From Spongiibacter nanhainus (GTDB taxonomy: Bacteria > Pseudomonadota > Gammaproteobacteria > Pseudomonadales > Spongiibacteraceae): a DNA stretch of 64,000 bases. The notes beneath the pieces were generated by a model that was given only the letters and a program-made list of their open reading frames with translations, ran no database searches and was not told the DNA's origin. Where the stretch lies: the NCBI RefSeq assembly GCF_016132545.1, contig NZ_CP066167.1, forward strand, positions 310,001 to 374,000, read 5' to 3'. Both the position numbers and the translations under genes were made by a program. Position 1 is the first letter of the stretch, and the number at the start of each line of letters is the position of its first letter. This document shows positions 17,302 to 24,942 of the stretch, piece by piece.

Positions 17302-17434
17302 CGCACCTATTTTTGTCGGTGCTAGGCATGTTTTTCGTGAGAAAGTTGTTTAGCTCTACAGGGCAGTAGTCCTTCTGAACAGGCCTTTGCTACTATCTTT
17401 GGTAGCTTATACGGATCCTGAACAAGGAATCACT

Positions 17435-17833
17435 ATGTCCATTCCCCTCCTGTGTATCGCGTTACTGGTAATCTTGTCGTTTGGATTGGGTTTCAATGTC
17501 TCAATGGCCAGAGCCAAAACTCAAACCAATTTCGGCTACCGCGAAGACCCTGAAGATACTCTGTATAAGGCCGTCCGGGCCCATGGCAATGCCATAGAGT
17601 ATGTGCCGATGCTGGCGCTGCTATTCTATATTCTCGATCAATTGCAGCCGGCCACCTGGGAATTGTGGGGCATCGTTCTGGTCACTGTGTTTAGAATTTT
17701 GGCAGCTATCGGTATTCTGCTGCCGCACACCATGAACAAACCTAACCCGATTCGCTTTGTCGGCAGCCTGGGGACCTACCTGGGCGGCTTGGCGCTGAGC
17801 GTTGGTTTGTTATTCCGCGCGATTGCTGGCTGA
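17435..17833 (+). CDS. MAPEG-family membrane protein
   Basis: The 132-residue protein has four predicted membrane helices and the MAPEG signature RAHGNAIEYVPMLALL (R-x-HGN-x-x-E-x-x-P). Bacterial members are glutathione-linked membrane proteins of mostly unknown substrate. I chose ATG 17435 because AAGGA lies 6 bases upstream; the frame is open to 17387 but without ribosome site. It converges with the FadL gene, their stops being 4 bp apart. Confidence 0.85.
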   Translation: MSIPLLCIALLVILSFGLGFNVSMARAKTQTNFGYREDPEDTLYKAVRAHGNAIEYVPMLALLFYILDQLQPATWELWGIVLVTVFRILAAIGILLPHTMNKPNPIRFVGSLGTYLGGLALSVGLLFRAIAG

Positions 17834-17837
17834 GAAA

Positions 17838-19142
17838 CTACCAGTCGTACTGCATGGCGAACACCACCGAGTAATACTCAAATTGTTCGGTGCCTCGCTC
17901 CCCCAACGGAAGTTGCCGGTTGTTGTAGCTGCGAGTGTTCCAGGGTAGATAGGTGTAGCTAAGCATCCCCGCCAACGCGTCACTGAATTGATGGCGGTAG
18001 CCGGCACTGATATGCCAGCGGGCGACGTAGTTGTTGAGTGGCGACAGGCCCCGGGCTTCGAGAACATTTTCGGTATGACTGATACCGCCATACAGGATTC
18101 TGGCATCGTCTAGCGCGTAGCGAGCGGCAATGGATTGGGAACCGTTGTTTTTGCCGGCAAAGTCGGCGTGATTGACAACCTTGGCAGAGGGCGCCGTTGC
18201 TTTCGGGCGGGATAGTCGCGTTGTCACCGAGCCTATCGCGTTGCTCCATCCATACCAGTTTAAATCGGCGCCCAGGGTCAGCTGGGGTGAAAGTTGCCAA
18301 GAGAGGCCGATGCCCAACTCTTCGGGAAGCGCCATACCATCTACCTCGGCATTGCCGTAGCGGACGCGACCCAAACCGATGCTATCAAAGTTAACGGTGG
18401 CATGGCCGCTGCGCAGGTTGAGTTTGGTGGCGGCGCTGTAAGCCAGCCCCAGTGTTAGGTTGTCGTTGACATCGTATTGCAGGCCGGCTTTCCAAGAATA
18501 GGATACGCCACTCAGGTCGGATAGGCGGGTGCCAAAAAAGCCGGAGTTTGCGTCCGAGCTGCCGGGCAGGACGGCTTGTTCGGCTTCGGCGTAGTTGGCC
18601 GAGACGCTAAGCCCCAGTCGCAGGTCGTCGTTGACGCGATAGGCCAGCGCCGGGGCGATGCGCAATACCCCGAGGATGGCGGAGACATCGTCTCGATTGC
18701 CAAACTCGGTTAGCAGGTCGTTATAGCGAAAGCCTACCCCTCCCTGGGCAAATACCCCTAGGCCTAGCGTCACCTCAGGTAGCGAGTCCAGGGGAGACAG
18801 CCACCCGCCGCTAAACAGGTAGCTGCTTTGATGATCGGAGCGGCTGTCATTGCCCAGCGAATCCTTGTGGCGAACCGCCGTGACGATGTGGGGTTCAAAG
18901 GCCACTTCCGCTTTCGGGGCGTTGGTTCGTGCGATGCCGGCGGGATTGTTATTGATCCCGGAAGGGCTTGACGAAAACGCCATGTCGGTACCGGCCATGG
19001 CATTGGAGTCAGGCCCAAAGCCCAGTGGCACCAGGGCGTGCCCGGCGAGGGCTGGGTGCTGAAAGCTTATCGCCAGTGCAGCCAGGGCGAAGCACGATAA
19101 GAGTCGTTTGGGCCGTGGGGCGCTCAGTATAGTGGCGGTCAT
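17838..19142 (-). CDS. FadL/OmpP1-type outer membrane long-chain fatty acid or hydrocarbon porin
   Basis: The 434-residue protein begins with a signal peptide ending near PALA-G and continues as a FadL-type barrel: AGTDMAFSSSPSGINNNPAGIA is the conserved N-terminal hatch segment (NPAG), and the chain ends in an aromatic residue (MQYDW). FadL proteins let fatty acids, alkanes or aromatics cross the outer membrane by lateral diffusion. It is divergent from a TetR regulator with a 22-bp palindrome between, which suggests direct repression. Confidence 0.85.
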   Translation of the reverse strand: MTATILSAPRPKRLLSCFALAALAISFQHPALAGHALVPLGFGPDSNAMAGTDMAFSSSPSGINNNPAGIARTNAPKAEVAFEPHIVTAVRHKDSLGNDSRSDHQSSYLFSGGWLSPLDSLPEVTLGLGVFAQGGVGFRYNDLLTEFGNRDDVSAILGVLRIAPALAYRVNDDLRLGLSVSANYAEAEQAVLPGSSDANSGFFGTRLSDLSGVSYSWKAGLQYDVNDNLTLGLAYSAATKLNLRSGHATVNFDSIGLGRVRYGNAEVDGMALPEELGIGLSWQLSPQLTLGADLNWYGWSNAIGSVTTRLSRPKATAPSAKVVNHADFAGKNNGSQSIAARYALDDARILYGGISHTENVLEARGLSPLNNYVARWHISAGYRHQFSDALAGMLSYTYLPWNTRSYNNRQLPLGERGTEQFEYYSVVFAMQYDW

Positions 19143-19208
19143 GATGGGTCTCCTGGGCTGTTCCCGATAGGCCCCCTGTTTCCAGCAATAAAACTAAGCT
19201 GCCAGGCG

Positions 19209-19230
19209 GCACATACCGATCGGTATGTGC
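19209..19230. promoter_or_regulatory. 22-bp perfect palindrome, probable TetR operator
   Basis: The half-site GCACATACCGA is followed immediately by its exact reverse complement. The palindrome lies 66 bp before the FadL ATG (19142) and 56 bp before the tetR ATG (19287). ATACCGATCGGTAT-like cores are typical of TetR-family operators. One dimer pair bound here could control both divergent genes. Confidence 0.8.
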
Positions 19231-19286
19231 ATTGGCAATGGGATAGCGCATCATGGGCAAAAAAGCGGTATTGGACTCAATAACAG

Positions 19287-19886
19287 ATGTCGAAGGACAG
19301 CGTACTAACAAAGCGGGAGCGCACCCGGGCATTGATATTACAAACAGCGGCGGCACAATTTGCCAAAGCGGGATACAGCGGAGTGAGCATGGCGGCCCTG
19401 GCCGGCGCCTGCAAACTGACCAAGGGAGCCCTGTACGACCACTTTAACGGCAAGAGTGATATTTACACCCAATGCGTCTCGCACTATGTAAAGCAGGGAA
19501 TGGACGATACCTTTGCCCAGAGCCTGACCGAGGCACAAGCGTCCCCCAGAGAGTGCCTGCTGAGTTTTATGGAGCATTTTCTAACGCGGCTGCGAGACGA
19601 TCTGGTGTTTCGCCGCCTGCTGCAGCGCCTGCTTATCGACTCTGACCAGCTGGATATGATCGCCGTCACCGAGTACGCCTTACTGAGCCCCTTTCATTAT
19701 GTGGTGAAGTTGCTTTTGGCGTACCGCCCCGGCATTGACGCCAAAAACCATATCTATGCCTTTTTCTGCTCGGCGATTTTGGGTGAGGATTTGCGCTCCG
19801 TGGCCGAGTATTTGTCGCCAGAAATAAAGTCGATGCCCACAGCGGAATCGGCACTGGCGTATTTTGCTGCCACCATTGATCAGTGA
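19287..19886 (+). CDS. TetR/AcrR-family transcriptional regulator of the FadL gene
   Basis: The 199-residue protein has an N-terminal helix-turn-helix (AAAQFAKAGYSGVSMAALAGACKLTKGALYDHFNGKSDIY) and a C-terminal ligand domain. AAGGAC follows rather than precedes ATG 19287, and the upstream sequence is poor in ribosome sites. It faces the FadL gene across a perfect 22-bp palindrome, so autoregulation and control of FadL are likely. The stop overlaps the frame of the membrane protein gene downstream. Confidence 0.85.
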   Translation: MSKDSVLTKRERTRALILQTAAAQFAKAGYSGVSMAALAGACKLTKGALYDHFNGKSDIYTQCVSHYVKQGMDDTFAQSLTEAQASPRECLLSFMEHFLTRLRDDLVFRRLLQRLLIDSDQLDMIAVTEYALLSPFHYVVKLLLAYRPGIDAKNHIYAFFCSAILGEDLRSVAEYLSPEIKSMPTAESALAYFAATIDQ

Positions 19887-19897
19887 GTCTCCGCACA

Positions 19898-20449
19898 ATG
19901 CCGTTTACACCTTTTCACATGGGCCCGGGTCTTGCCATTAAAGTGTTGTTGCAAAGTAGTTTTAGCTTGCTGGTGTTTGGCTGGTCGCAAATTGTTATGG
20001 ACTTGCAGCCTCTAGTTGTCATGCTGGTTGGGGAGGGGCATGTCCACGGATTTAGTCACACCTTTTTGGGGGCGACACTACTAGCCTTGTTTTCCGCGGC
20101 CACGGGTAAGTACCTCGGGGAAAGCGCTTTGCAGATTCTCGGTGTGACAGGTCTAGGAGTGGCAGGGCCAAGTGTGGCAGGGCAAGGGCGGATAGCTATT
20201 CGCTGGTGGGTCAGCCTTGTCTCCGCTTTTATCGGCACCTACAGTCATGTGGTGTTAGACGCTGTGATGCACACAGATGTTCAGCCCCTGTATCCCTATA
20301 TCTTAACCAATGACTTGCAGGGCTTGCTGTCGATCACTGCATTGCACAGCTTGTGTTTATACACTGGCCTTGTTGGCGGCGTGCTGTACTTTGTCGTTCT
20401 GGTCATGCAGTGCTATGCCGCCAAGAACAAGCCGTCTCGTAAACAGTGA
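19898..20449 (+). CDS. Membrane protein, DUF457/YdjM-like (putative membrane-bound metal-dependent hydrolase family)
   Basis: The 183-residue protein starts MPFTPFHMGPGLAIK and has four or five hydrophobic helices with histidines and aspartates at membrane edges (GHVHGFSHT, YSHVVLDAVMHTD). This His/Asp pattern recalls the DUF457-type membrane proteins; hydrolase activity is only a family label. I chose ATG 19898 because MPFTPFH is the conserved start; an in-frame GTG at 19883 overlaps the tetR stop. The two genes are likely cotranscribed. Confidence 0.65.
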   Translation: MPFTPFHMGPGLAIKVLLQSSFSLLVFGWSQIVMDLQPLVVMLVGEGHVHGFSHTFLGATLLALFSAATGKYLGESALQILGVTGLGVAGPSVAGQGRIAIRWWVSLVSAFIGTYSHVVLDAVMHTDVQPLYPYILTNDLQGLLSITALHSLCLYTGLVGGVLYFVVLVMQCYAAKNKPSRKQ

Positions 20450-20456
20450 CGATCAC

Positions 20457-21704
20457 CTAGAAGCGCAGTTTTACCGAGGTGCCATTGCCGGTTTCACTGC
20501 TAATATCGATCGCCCAGCCATAGCGATCACAGATGCGTTTCACCAGGTCTAATCCCAGGCCTGTTCCCCCGGGTTTGGTGGTATAGCTGCGATCAAATAT
20601 CAGCGGCAAGTCCGCCTCCGGGATGCCCGAGCCGGTATCGCGGATTTCAAGTGAGTGGCTGTCGCTGCGCAGCTCGATGTTGCCGCGGTGGCTGTGCTCA
20701 ATGGCGTTGCGAAGCAGGTTCGAAAGCATAATTTTGACCAGGCTTTCCGGAGCCTGCACAGTGAGCCCGTCACGGATCTGGGTGCTCAGAGCAATGTGGG
20801 CGGCATCTATATCCCCCTGCAAGTCGGCGATCAATTGTTCTATTACTTTGCCCACGTTACAGGGGCCGCCCTCGTTGATGGTGCGATCTTCTTCCCGGGA
20901 CAAAAATAGCGCCGCCTCGATAAAGGCCAGCATCTCACTGCAGGCCCGGCGGATGCGGGTGACGGCGCGCTGGGTGGCCGGCTGTGGGCAGTCGGCCTCG
21001 ATAATATCCACCGCGCCAATCATCACCGACAGCGGAGTGCGCAGTTCGTGACTGGCGGCTGCGGTGAAGGAGCGCTCCCTGTCTACAAATTGGTCGATAC
21101 GCTCCAGATAGCTGTCTACGGCGGCGGCTATCTGGCTGATATCGCTGTCGCCAAACTCCGCCTCGATTCTGACGCCGCGCTGCTTGGGTGACAGCTCTGT
21201 CAGGCGCTGAGTAAGTCGACGCACGGGTGCCAGCACGCTGTCCGCCGCTTTGCTGGCCAAATAAACGGCAACGATAAGCACGATGATCATGCCGCTCAAC
21301 AGAAACATGAGAAGTGTATGCTCCTGCTGCTCCCACTCCGAAATATCGTAGAGCAGAAAGACCTTTTCTCCTGCGTCCTCAACAATTTGCAGGTGATAGT
21401 GCTGTCTGTGCAGTTTGATACTGTGGTACGAACCCGTTGGCAGTGTTTGCACCCGCTGGGGCAGCGCCTCAATATTGCTGCCCCGATAATACTGCCATTC
21501 ATTGAGCAGCGGGTTGTTTAGTGAGTCTGCCTGATCGGGATCGTCCAAAAGAATATTCACATGTCGACTGACAATTTTGCCAAAGGTGGCCTCTTCCAGT
21601 TGCTGCTTGATCAGTAGCAACCCGCCGGCAAAGAGCGTGCTGGTTACAGTGACTATCACCGCAGTGACTAAAATAAGCCGGTATCGCAGGGTTTTGATTT
21701 TCAT
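20457..21704 (-). CDS. Sensor histidine kinase
   Basis: The 415-residue kinase has one membrane helix near residues 10-30, a periplasmic sensor domain of about 100 residues, a second helix at about 130-152, a HAMP linker and the kinase core. The H-box is ASHELRTPLSV, the N-box NLLRNAIEHS, the G-boxes RDTGSGIPEADLPLIF and GGTGLGLDLVKRI. Its start codon overlaps the response regulator stop by 4 bases. Its place next to a metal-type RND efflux operon suggests a CusS/CzcS-like metal or envelope sensor. Confidence 0.88.
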   Translation of the reverse strand: MKIKTLRYRLILVTAVIVTVTSTLFAGGLLLIKQQLEEATFGKIVSRHVNILLDDPDQADSLNNPLLNEWQYYRGSNIEALPQRVQTLPTGSYHSIKLHRQHYHLQIVEDAGEKVFLLYDISEWEQQEHTLLMFLLSGMIIVLIVAVYLASKAADSVLAPVRRLTQRLTELSPKQRGVRIEAEFGDSDISQIAAAVDSYLERIDQFVDRERSFTAAASHELRTPLSVMIGAVDIIEADCPQPATQRAVTRIRRACSEMLAFIEAALFLSREEDRTINEGGPCNVGKVIEQLIADLQGDIDAAHIALSTQIRDGLTVQAPESLVKIMLSNLLRNAIEHSHRGNIELRSDSHSLEIRDTGSGIPEADLPLIFDRSYTTKPGGTGLGLDLVKRICDRYGWAIDISSETGNGTSVKLRF

Positions 21705-22378
21705 GATTTGTTTGTCGTGTCTGCCAATCGGTAACCGACACCGTGCACTGTGTGCAGCAAGGGTGTGTCGAAGGCTTTATCAATGGCGTTGCGCAGGCTG
21801 TAAATGTGGGTGCGGAGGATGTCTTTGTCCGGGGGGTGGTCGCCCCAGATCAGCGTCTCAAGCTGGGCCCGTTTGACCACATTGGGGCTGTGCTCCATTA
21901 AGGTGTGCAGCAGTTTCCGTTGGATGGGGTTTAACTCCAGGGTGTGATCGCCCCGTCGCGCTTCCAGGGTTTGAGTGTCAAAGCTGAGGTCGGCGACCTG
22001 CAATGTCGGTGCCTCTGTATGCTGGCGTTTTAACAGCGCCAGCAGGCGCGCTTCCAGTTCCTTCACTGAAAAGGGTTTGACCAGGTAGTCATCGGCGCCC
22101 ACCTCGAAGCCCAGCAGTTTGTCATCGAGCTGATCCCGGGCGGTGAGCATAATTACCGGCGTGTGGTTGTGGCCGGCGCGCAGCTGCTTGCACAGCTCGA
22201 TGCCGCTCATTCTGGGCAGCATTAAATCCAGCACAATGGCGTCGAACTCGGCGCTGCGGGCCAGCTCCAGTCCCTGTTGTCCGTCAATGGCAAAGTCCAA
22301 CTGGTGGCCCTTGGGTTCCAAGTAGTCGGCAATGTTTTCCGCGATGTCGCGATTGTCTTCCACGATCAATAGATTCAT
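21701..22378 (-). CDS. OmpR-family response regulator
   Basis: The 225-residue protein has a receiver domain (VEDN at 7-10, phosphorylation site Asp51 in VLDLMLPRMSG, Lys in VKPF) and a C-terminal winged helix (VAD to end, with LLHTLMEHSPNVVKRAQLETLIWG). It forms an operon with the kinase and is divergent from the efflux genes at 22541. It probably activates them through boxes in the 162-bp region between. Confidence 0.9.
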   Translation of the reverse strand: MNLLIVEDNRDIAENIADYLEPKGHQLDFAIDGQQGLELARSAEFDAIVLDLMLPRMSGIELCKQLRAGHNHTPVIMLTARDQLDDKLLGFEVGADDYLVKPFSVKELEARLLALLKRQHTEAPTLQVADLSFDTQTLEARRGDHTLELNPIQRKLLHTLMEHSPNVVKRAQLETLIWGDHPPDKDILRTHIYSLRNAIDKAFDTPLLHTVHGVGYRLADTTNKS

Positions 22379-22423
22379 CGGCGAACGATCTGTCTGTTGT
22401 TGCTGGTACTGGCGAATCTAGCA

Positions 22424-22495
22424 TGACAAACGCCAAAAGGATGTCAAAAGCGCATTTTGCCCCCGCCGTCTCCTTGTCGACATTTTTTTGACAAG
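22424..22495. promoter_or_regulatory. Regulatory region between the response regulator and the efflux operon
   Basis: The region repeats a TGACAA/TGTCAA core: ATGACAAACGC (22423-22433), ATGTCAAAAGCGC (22441-22453), and CTTGTC (22473-22478) with GACAAG (22490-22495) as inverted arms 11 bases apart. The last also forms a TTGACA -35-like hexamer at 22488-22493; no good -10 follows at standard spacing. An activator-dependent promoter read by the adjacent regulator is plausible. Confidence 0.35.
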
Positions 22496-22540
22496 CCTCT
22501 CTTTAGTCTGGCCGCACATTCACTGACTGCGGACATCAAT

Positions 22541-23824
22541 GTGAAAGCCTTATTACCGTCTGCCGGACTGTACTTGATAGCAGCCACTTTGGTGGCGGCC
22601 AGCCCGGCGTACCCTGCCGATGTTAAAGCTCGAGAAGCCGTGGCCCACCCCCACAGCGAGCACCCCCATTTGAGTGTCGATAAGAACCTCGCGGTCGATC
22701 AGGTTTATCAGGCGGCAATGCAATTGGCGCCGGAACAGGCCTTGGGCGGTGCCTACCAACAACAAGCTGAAGCTCAGCGGCGAGTTGGTCGCGGGCTGAT
22801 AGCCAATCGCCCGCGCATTAACCTGAACTATTGGGATGATCAGGCCGGCGACAGTACCGGCTTGCAGGAAAGTGAGTTGGGAGTGGCAGTTGATCTGTGG
22901 CGCTGGGGTGAGCGTCGCAACGCCCGGGCACTGGCCGAGAGTTTTAACAGCGGCAGCCAGGATTGGCAGAGCTATCAACGGCTACTGGTATCGGGGCGTC
23001 TGCGGCAGGTGCTTCATCAGCTCAAGATCCGCGCGGCGAGGCGCCAGCACGCGGTGGATGCGGTGGCCGATGCCCAGCGCTTGTTGGCGGTCAGCGAAAC
23101 GCGTTTCAAAGCCGGGGCTATCCCCCGGGCCGCTGTGATGCAAAGTGAGACTTTGCTGCTGGCTGCGCGGCAGCAGTTGCTGGAGCATGAGGCGGAGCTT
23201 GTGGATGCCGAGCGGCAGTACGTGACTCTTACCGGTCTGCAGCGGCGCCCGGAAACCTTCTCTGAAGCGCTGCCTCAGCGGCGGCAGATAGACCAATATC
23301 ACCCCCAGCTTCGCCTATTGTTAACCCGCCGTCAGCAACATGTCCAAAAACTGGCCCAGCAGCGCCACCAGGCGGCGGGCAACAGTACGGTGTCCTTGGG
23401 CGTGCGCCGGGAGCGGGGCAGCGACAGCGAACCTGCGGTGGACAGCTTTGGCGTCAGTGTGTCGATTCCCTTTGGCGGCAGTGCTTATGCCGATGCCGCC
23501 AGCTCAGAAGCGGCGGTGGCGCTGGCCGATATCGATGTGCAGATCAAGCGGACCCGACTGCAACTGCAGCAACAGCTGCATGAGGTAGAGCACCAGCTGG
23601 ACGTACTGGCTGAATCCATCGACTTTGCCACCCGGGCGCGGGACCTTGCCCAGCGGCAGTGGCAGATGGCAGAGAAGGCCTTTGTCGCCGGTGAGTCCGA
23701 TATCCGCCCCACAATCTTGGCTCTGCAGCACTACCGGCAGAGCCAAGTGCAGTGGCAGGTGCTGACCCTGCGCCGTGACGAATTGATTTCCTCCCTAAGA
23801 CAGACTGTTGGAGAACCCCTATGA
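22541..23824 (+). CDS. Outer membrane efflux protein (TolC/CusC-like)
   Basis: The mature chain is a TolC-family outer membrane factor of heavy-metal efflux pumps, with long helices rich in Gln, Ala and Arg (RRQHAVDAVADAQRLLAVSETRFKAG and a second copy later). I chose GTG 22541, which gives a clean signal peptide (MKALLPSAGLYLIAATLVAASPAYPA); the frame is open to 22457 but adds a non-signal-like N-terminus. The segment AHPHSEHPH after the signal cleavage site is histidine-rich and could touch metal. It overlaps the next gene by 4 bases (ATGA). Confidence 0.82.
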   Translation: MKALLPSAGLYLIAATLVAASPAYPADVKAREAVAHPHSEHPHLSVDKNLAVDQVYQAAMQLAPEQALGGAYQQQAEAQRRVGRGLIANRPRINLNYWDDQAGDSTGLQESELGVAVDLWRWGERRNARALAESFNSGSQDWQSYQRLLVSGRLRQVLHQLKIRAARRQHAVDAVADAQRLLAVSETRFKAGAIPRAAVMQSETLLLAARQQLLEHEAELVDAERQYVTLTGLQRRPETFSEALPQRRQIDQYHPQLRLLLTRRQQHVQKLAQQRHQAAGNSTVSLGVRRERGSDSEPAVDSFGVSVSIPFGGSAYADAASSEAAVALADIDVQIKRTRLQLQQQLHEVEHQLDVLAESIDFATRARDLAQRQWQMAEKAFVAGESDIRPTILALQHYRQSQVQWQVLTLRRDELISSLRQTVGEPL

Positions 23825-24942
23825 CCTCTTTTATCTCGCGCCCCCGGCGGGCACTGGCTGCTTTTACCTTATTGATCTCTGCCAGTCTGATGCACCCTAT
23901 CTTTGCGGTGGCCGAAACCATCCCGCTCTCCAGCGAGGATCAGGCGCGCTTGGGCATTGTCAGTCAGCCTTTGGTTGCGGCCGATAGCAGTGTGGGTATT
24001 CGTGTACCTGCCATCATCATTCCGTCACCGGAGTCTCCCTCTCAGCTGGTAGCCCGTTACGACGGCGTGTTACTGCGCTGGCATCAACCTGGTGGTGCCG
24101 AGGTCGAGGCCGGGGAGCTTGTCGCCACCATTAACAGTCCAGCTCTGGCCCGTGTGCAGGAGCAATGGCTGGCAGCGGTATTTGAGCAGGCCAATCAACA
24201 GGCTTTGTTGGTCAAAGATCGGCAGCTCTATGCCGATGGCATTATCTCCCGGCAGCGCCTGGCGCAAACCGAACGCGCCGCACAGCAGGCATCCTTCAAT
24301 CGCGATGGCTGGCAGGGTCAGTTGAAACAGGCCGGTTTTGATGAGCAGGCCTTAAAGCAACTGCAGAGTGGCCAATTGCAGCCCGGGGACTACCCTCTGA
24401 AGGCGAGCCGGTCTGGGGAACTCAGTCGCGAATACGTTCGCGTCGGTGATGCGGTCTCCGCCAATCAGCCTCTGGCGTCGGTGACCAGCTCCGATACATT
24501 GTGGTTGCATGCCTCTATCAGTGGGGCTTTGGCTGACGGTTTGGCACTGGGTCAGGAATTGCAGATTGCCGAATCCAATAACACCCAGGCCAAGCTAATC
24601 CTGGTCAGCAAGAATCGTGAACTTAGCGCCCCTACCCAGCGGGTGGACATACTGGCCCGTTATCAGCATCCGGTGGCACTGCGGCCTGGGCAGCGAGTCA
24701 GCCTTATTCTGTCCAGCACCAGGGCGGGGGTGAAGGTCCCGGCCAGTGCAGTTACCCGCACTGGCGCCAAAGCCGCAGTCTATGTGCGGGGCGATGATGG
24801 CTTTGAACTGCGCAGTCCGTCTCTGGTTGCGCTGGGTGAGGACTACCTGGCCACCGCGGGCTTGCAAGCCGGTGAGGAGGTGGCCGTGCAGGGCACCGCG
24901 CAACTCAAAGGCATGTTGTTGGGCCTGGGAGGCGCTGAATAA
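23821..24942 (+). CDS. RND efflux periplasmic adaptor (membrane fusion) protein, CzcB/CusB-like
   Basis: The 373-residue protein has a signal peptide (ALAAFTLLISASLMHPIFAVA), the barrel-sandwich/lipoyl strands (ARYDGVLLRWHQPGGAEVEAGELVATINSP), a helical hairpin and a distal beta-barrel (LWLHASISGALADGLALGQEL). It links the inner-membrane pump to the outer membrane channel. No N-terminal metal-binding Met or His cluster of the CusB/CzcB type is obvious. The next ATG overlaps its stop by one base (TAATG). Confidence 0.87.
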   Translation: MTSFISRPRRALAAFTLLISASLMHPIFAVAETIPLSSEDQARLGIVSQPLVAADSSVGIRVPAIIIPSPESPSQLVARYDGVLLRWHQPGGAEVEAGELVATINSPALARVQEQWLAAVFEQANQQALLVKDRQLYADGIISRQRLAQTERAAQQASFNRDGWQGQLKQAGFDEQALKQLQSGQLQPGDYPLKASRSGELSREYVRVGDAVSANQPLASVTSSDTLWLHASISGALADGLALGQELQIAESNNTQAKLILVSKNRELSAPTQRVDILARYQHPVALRPGQRVSLILSSTRAGVKVPASAVTRTGAKAAVYVRGDDGFELRSPSLVALGEDYLATAGLQAGEEVAVQGTAQLKGMLLGLGGAE

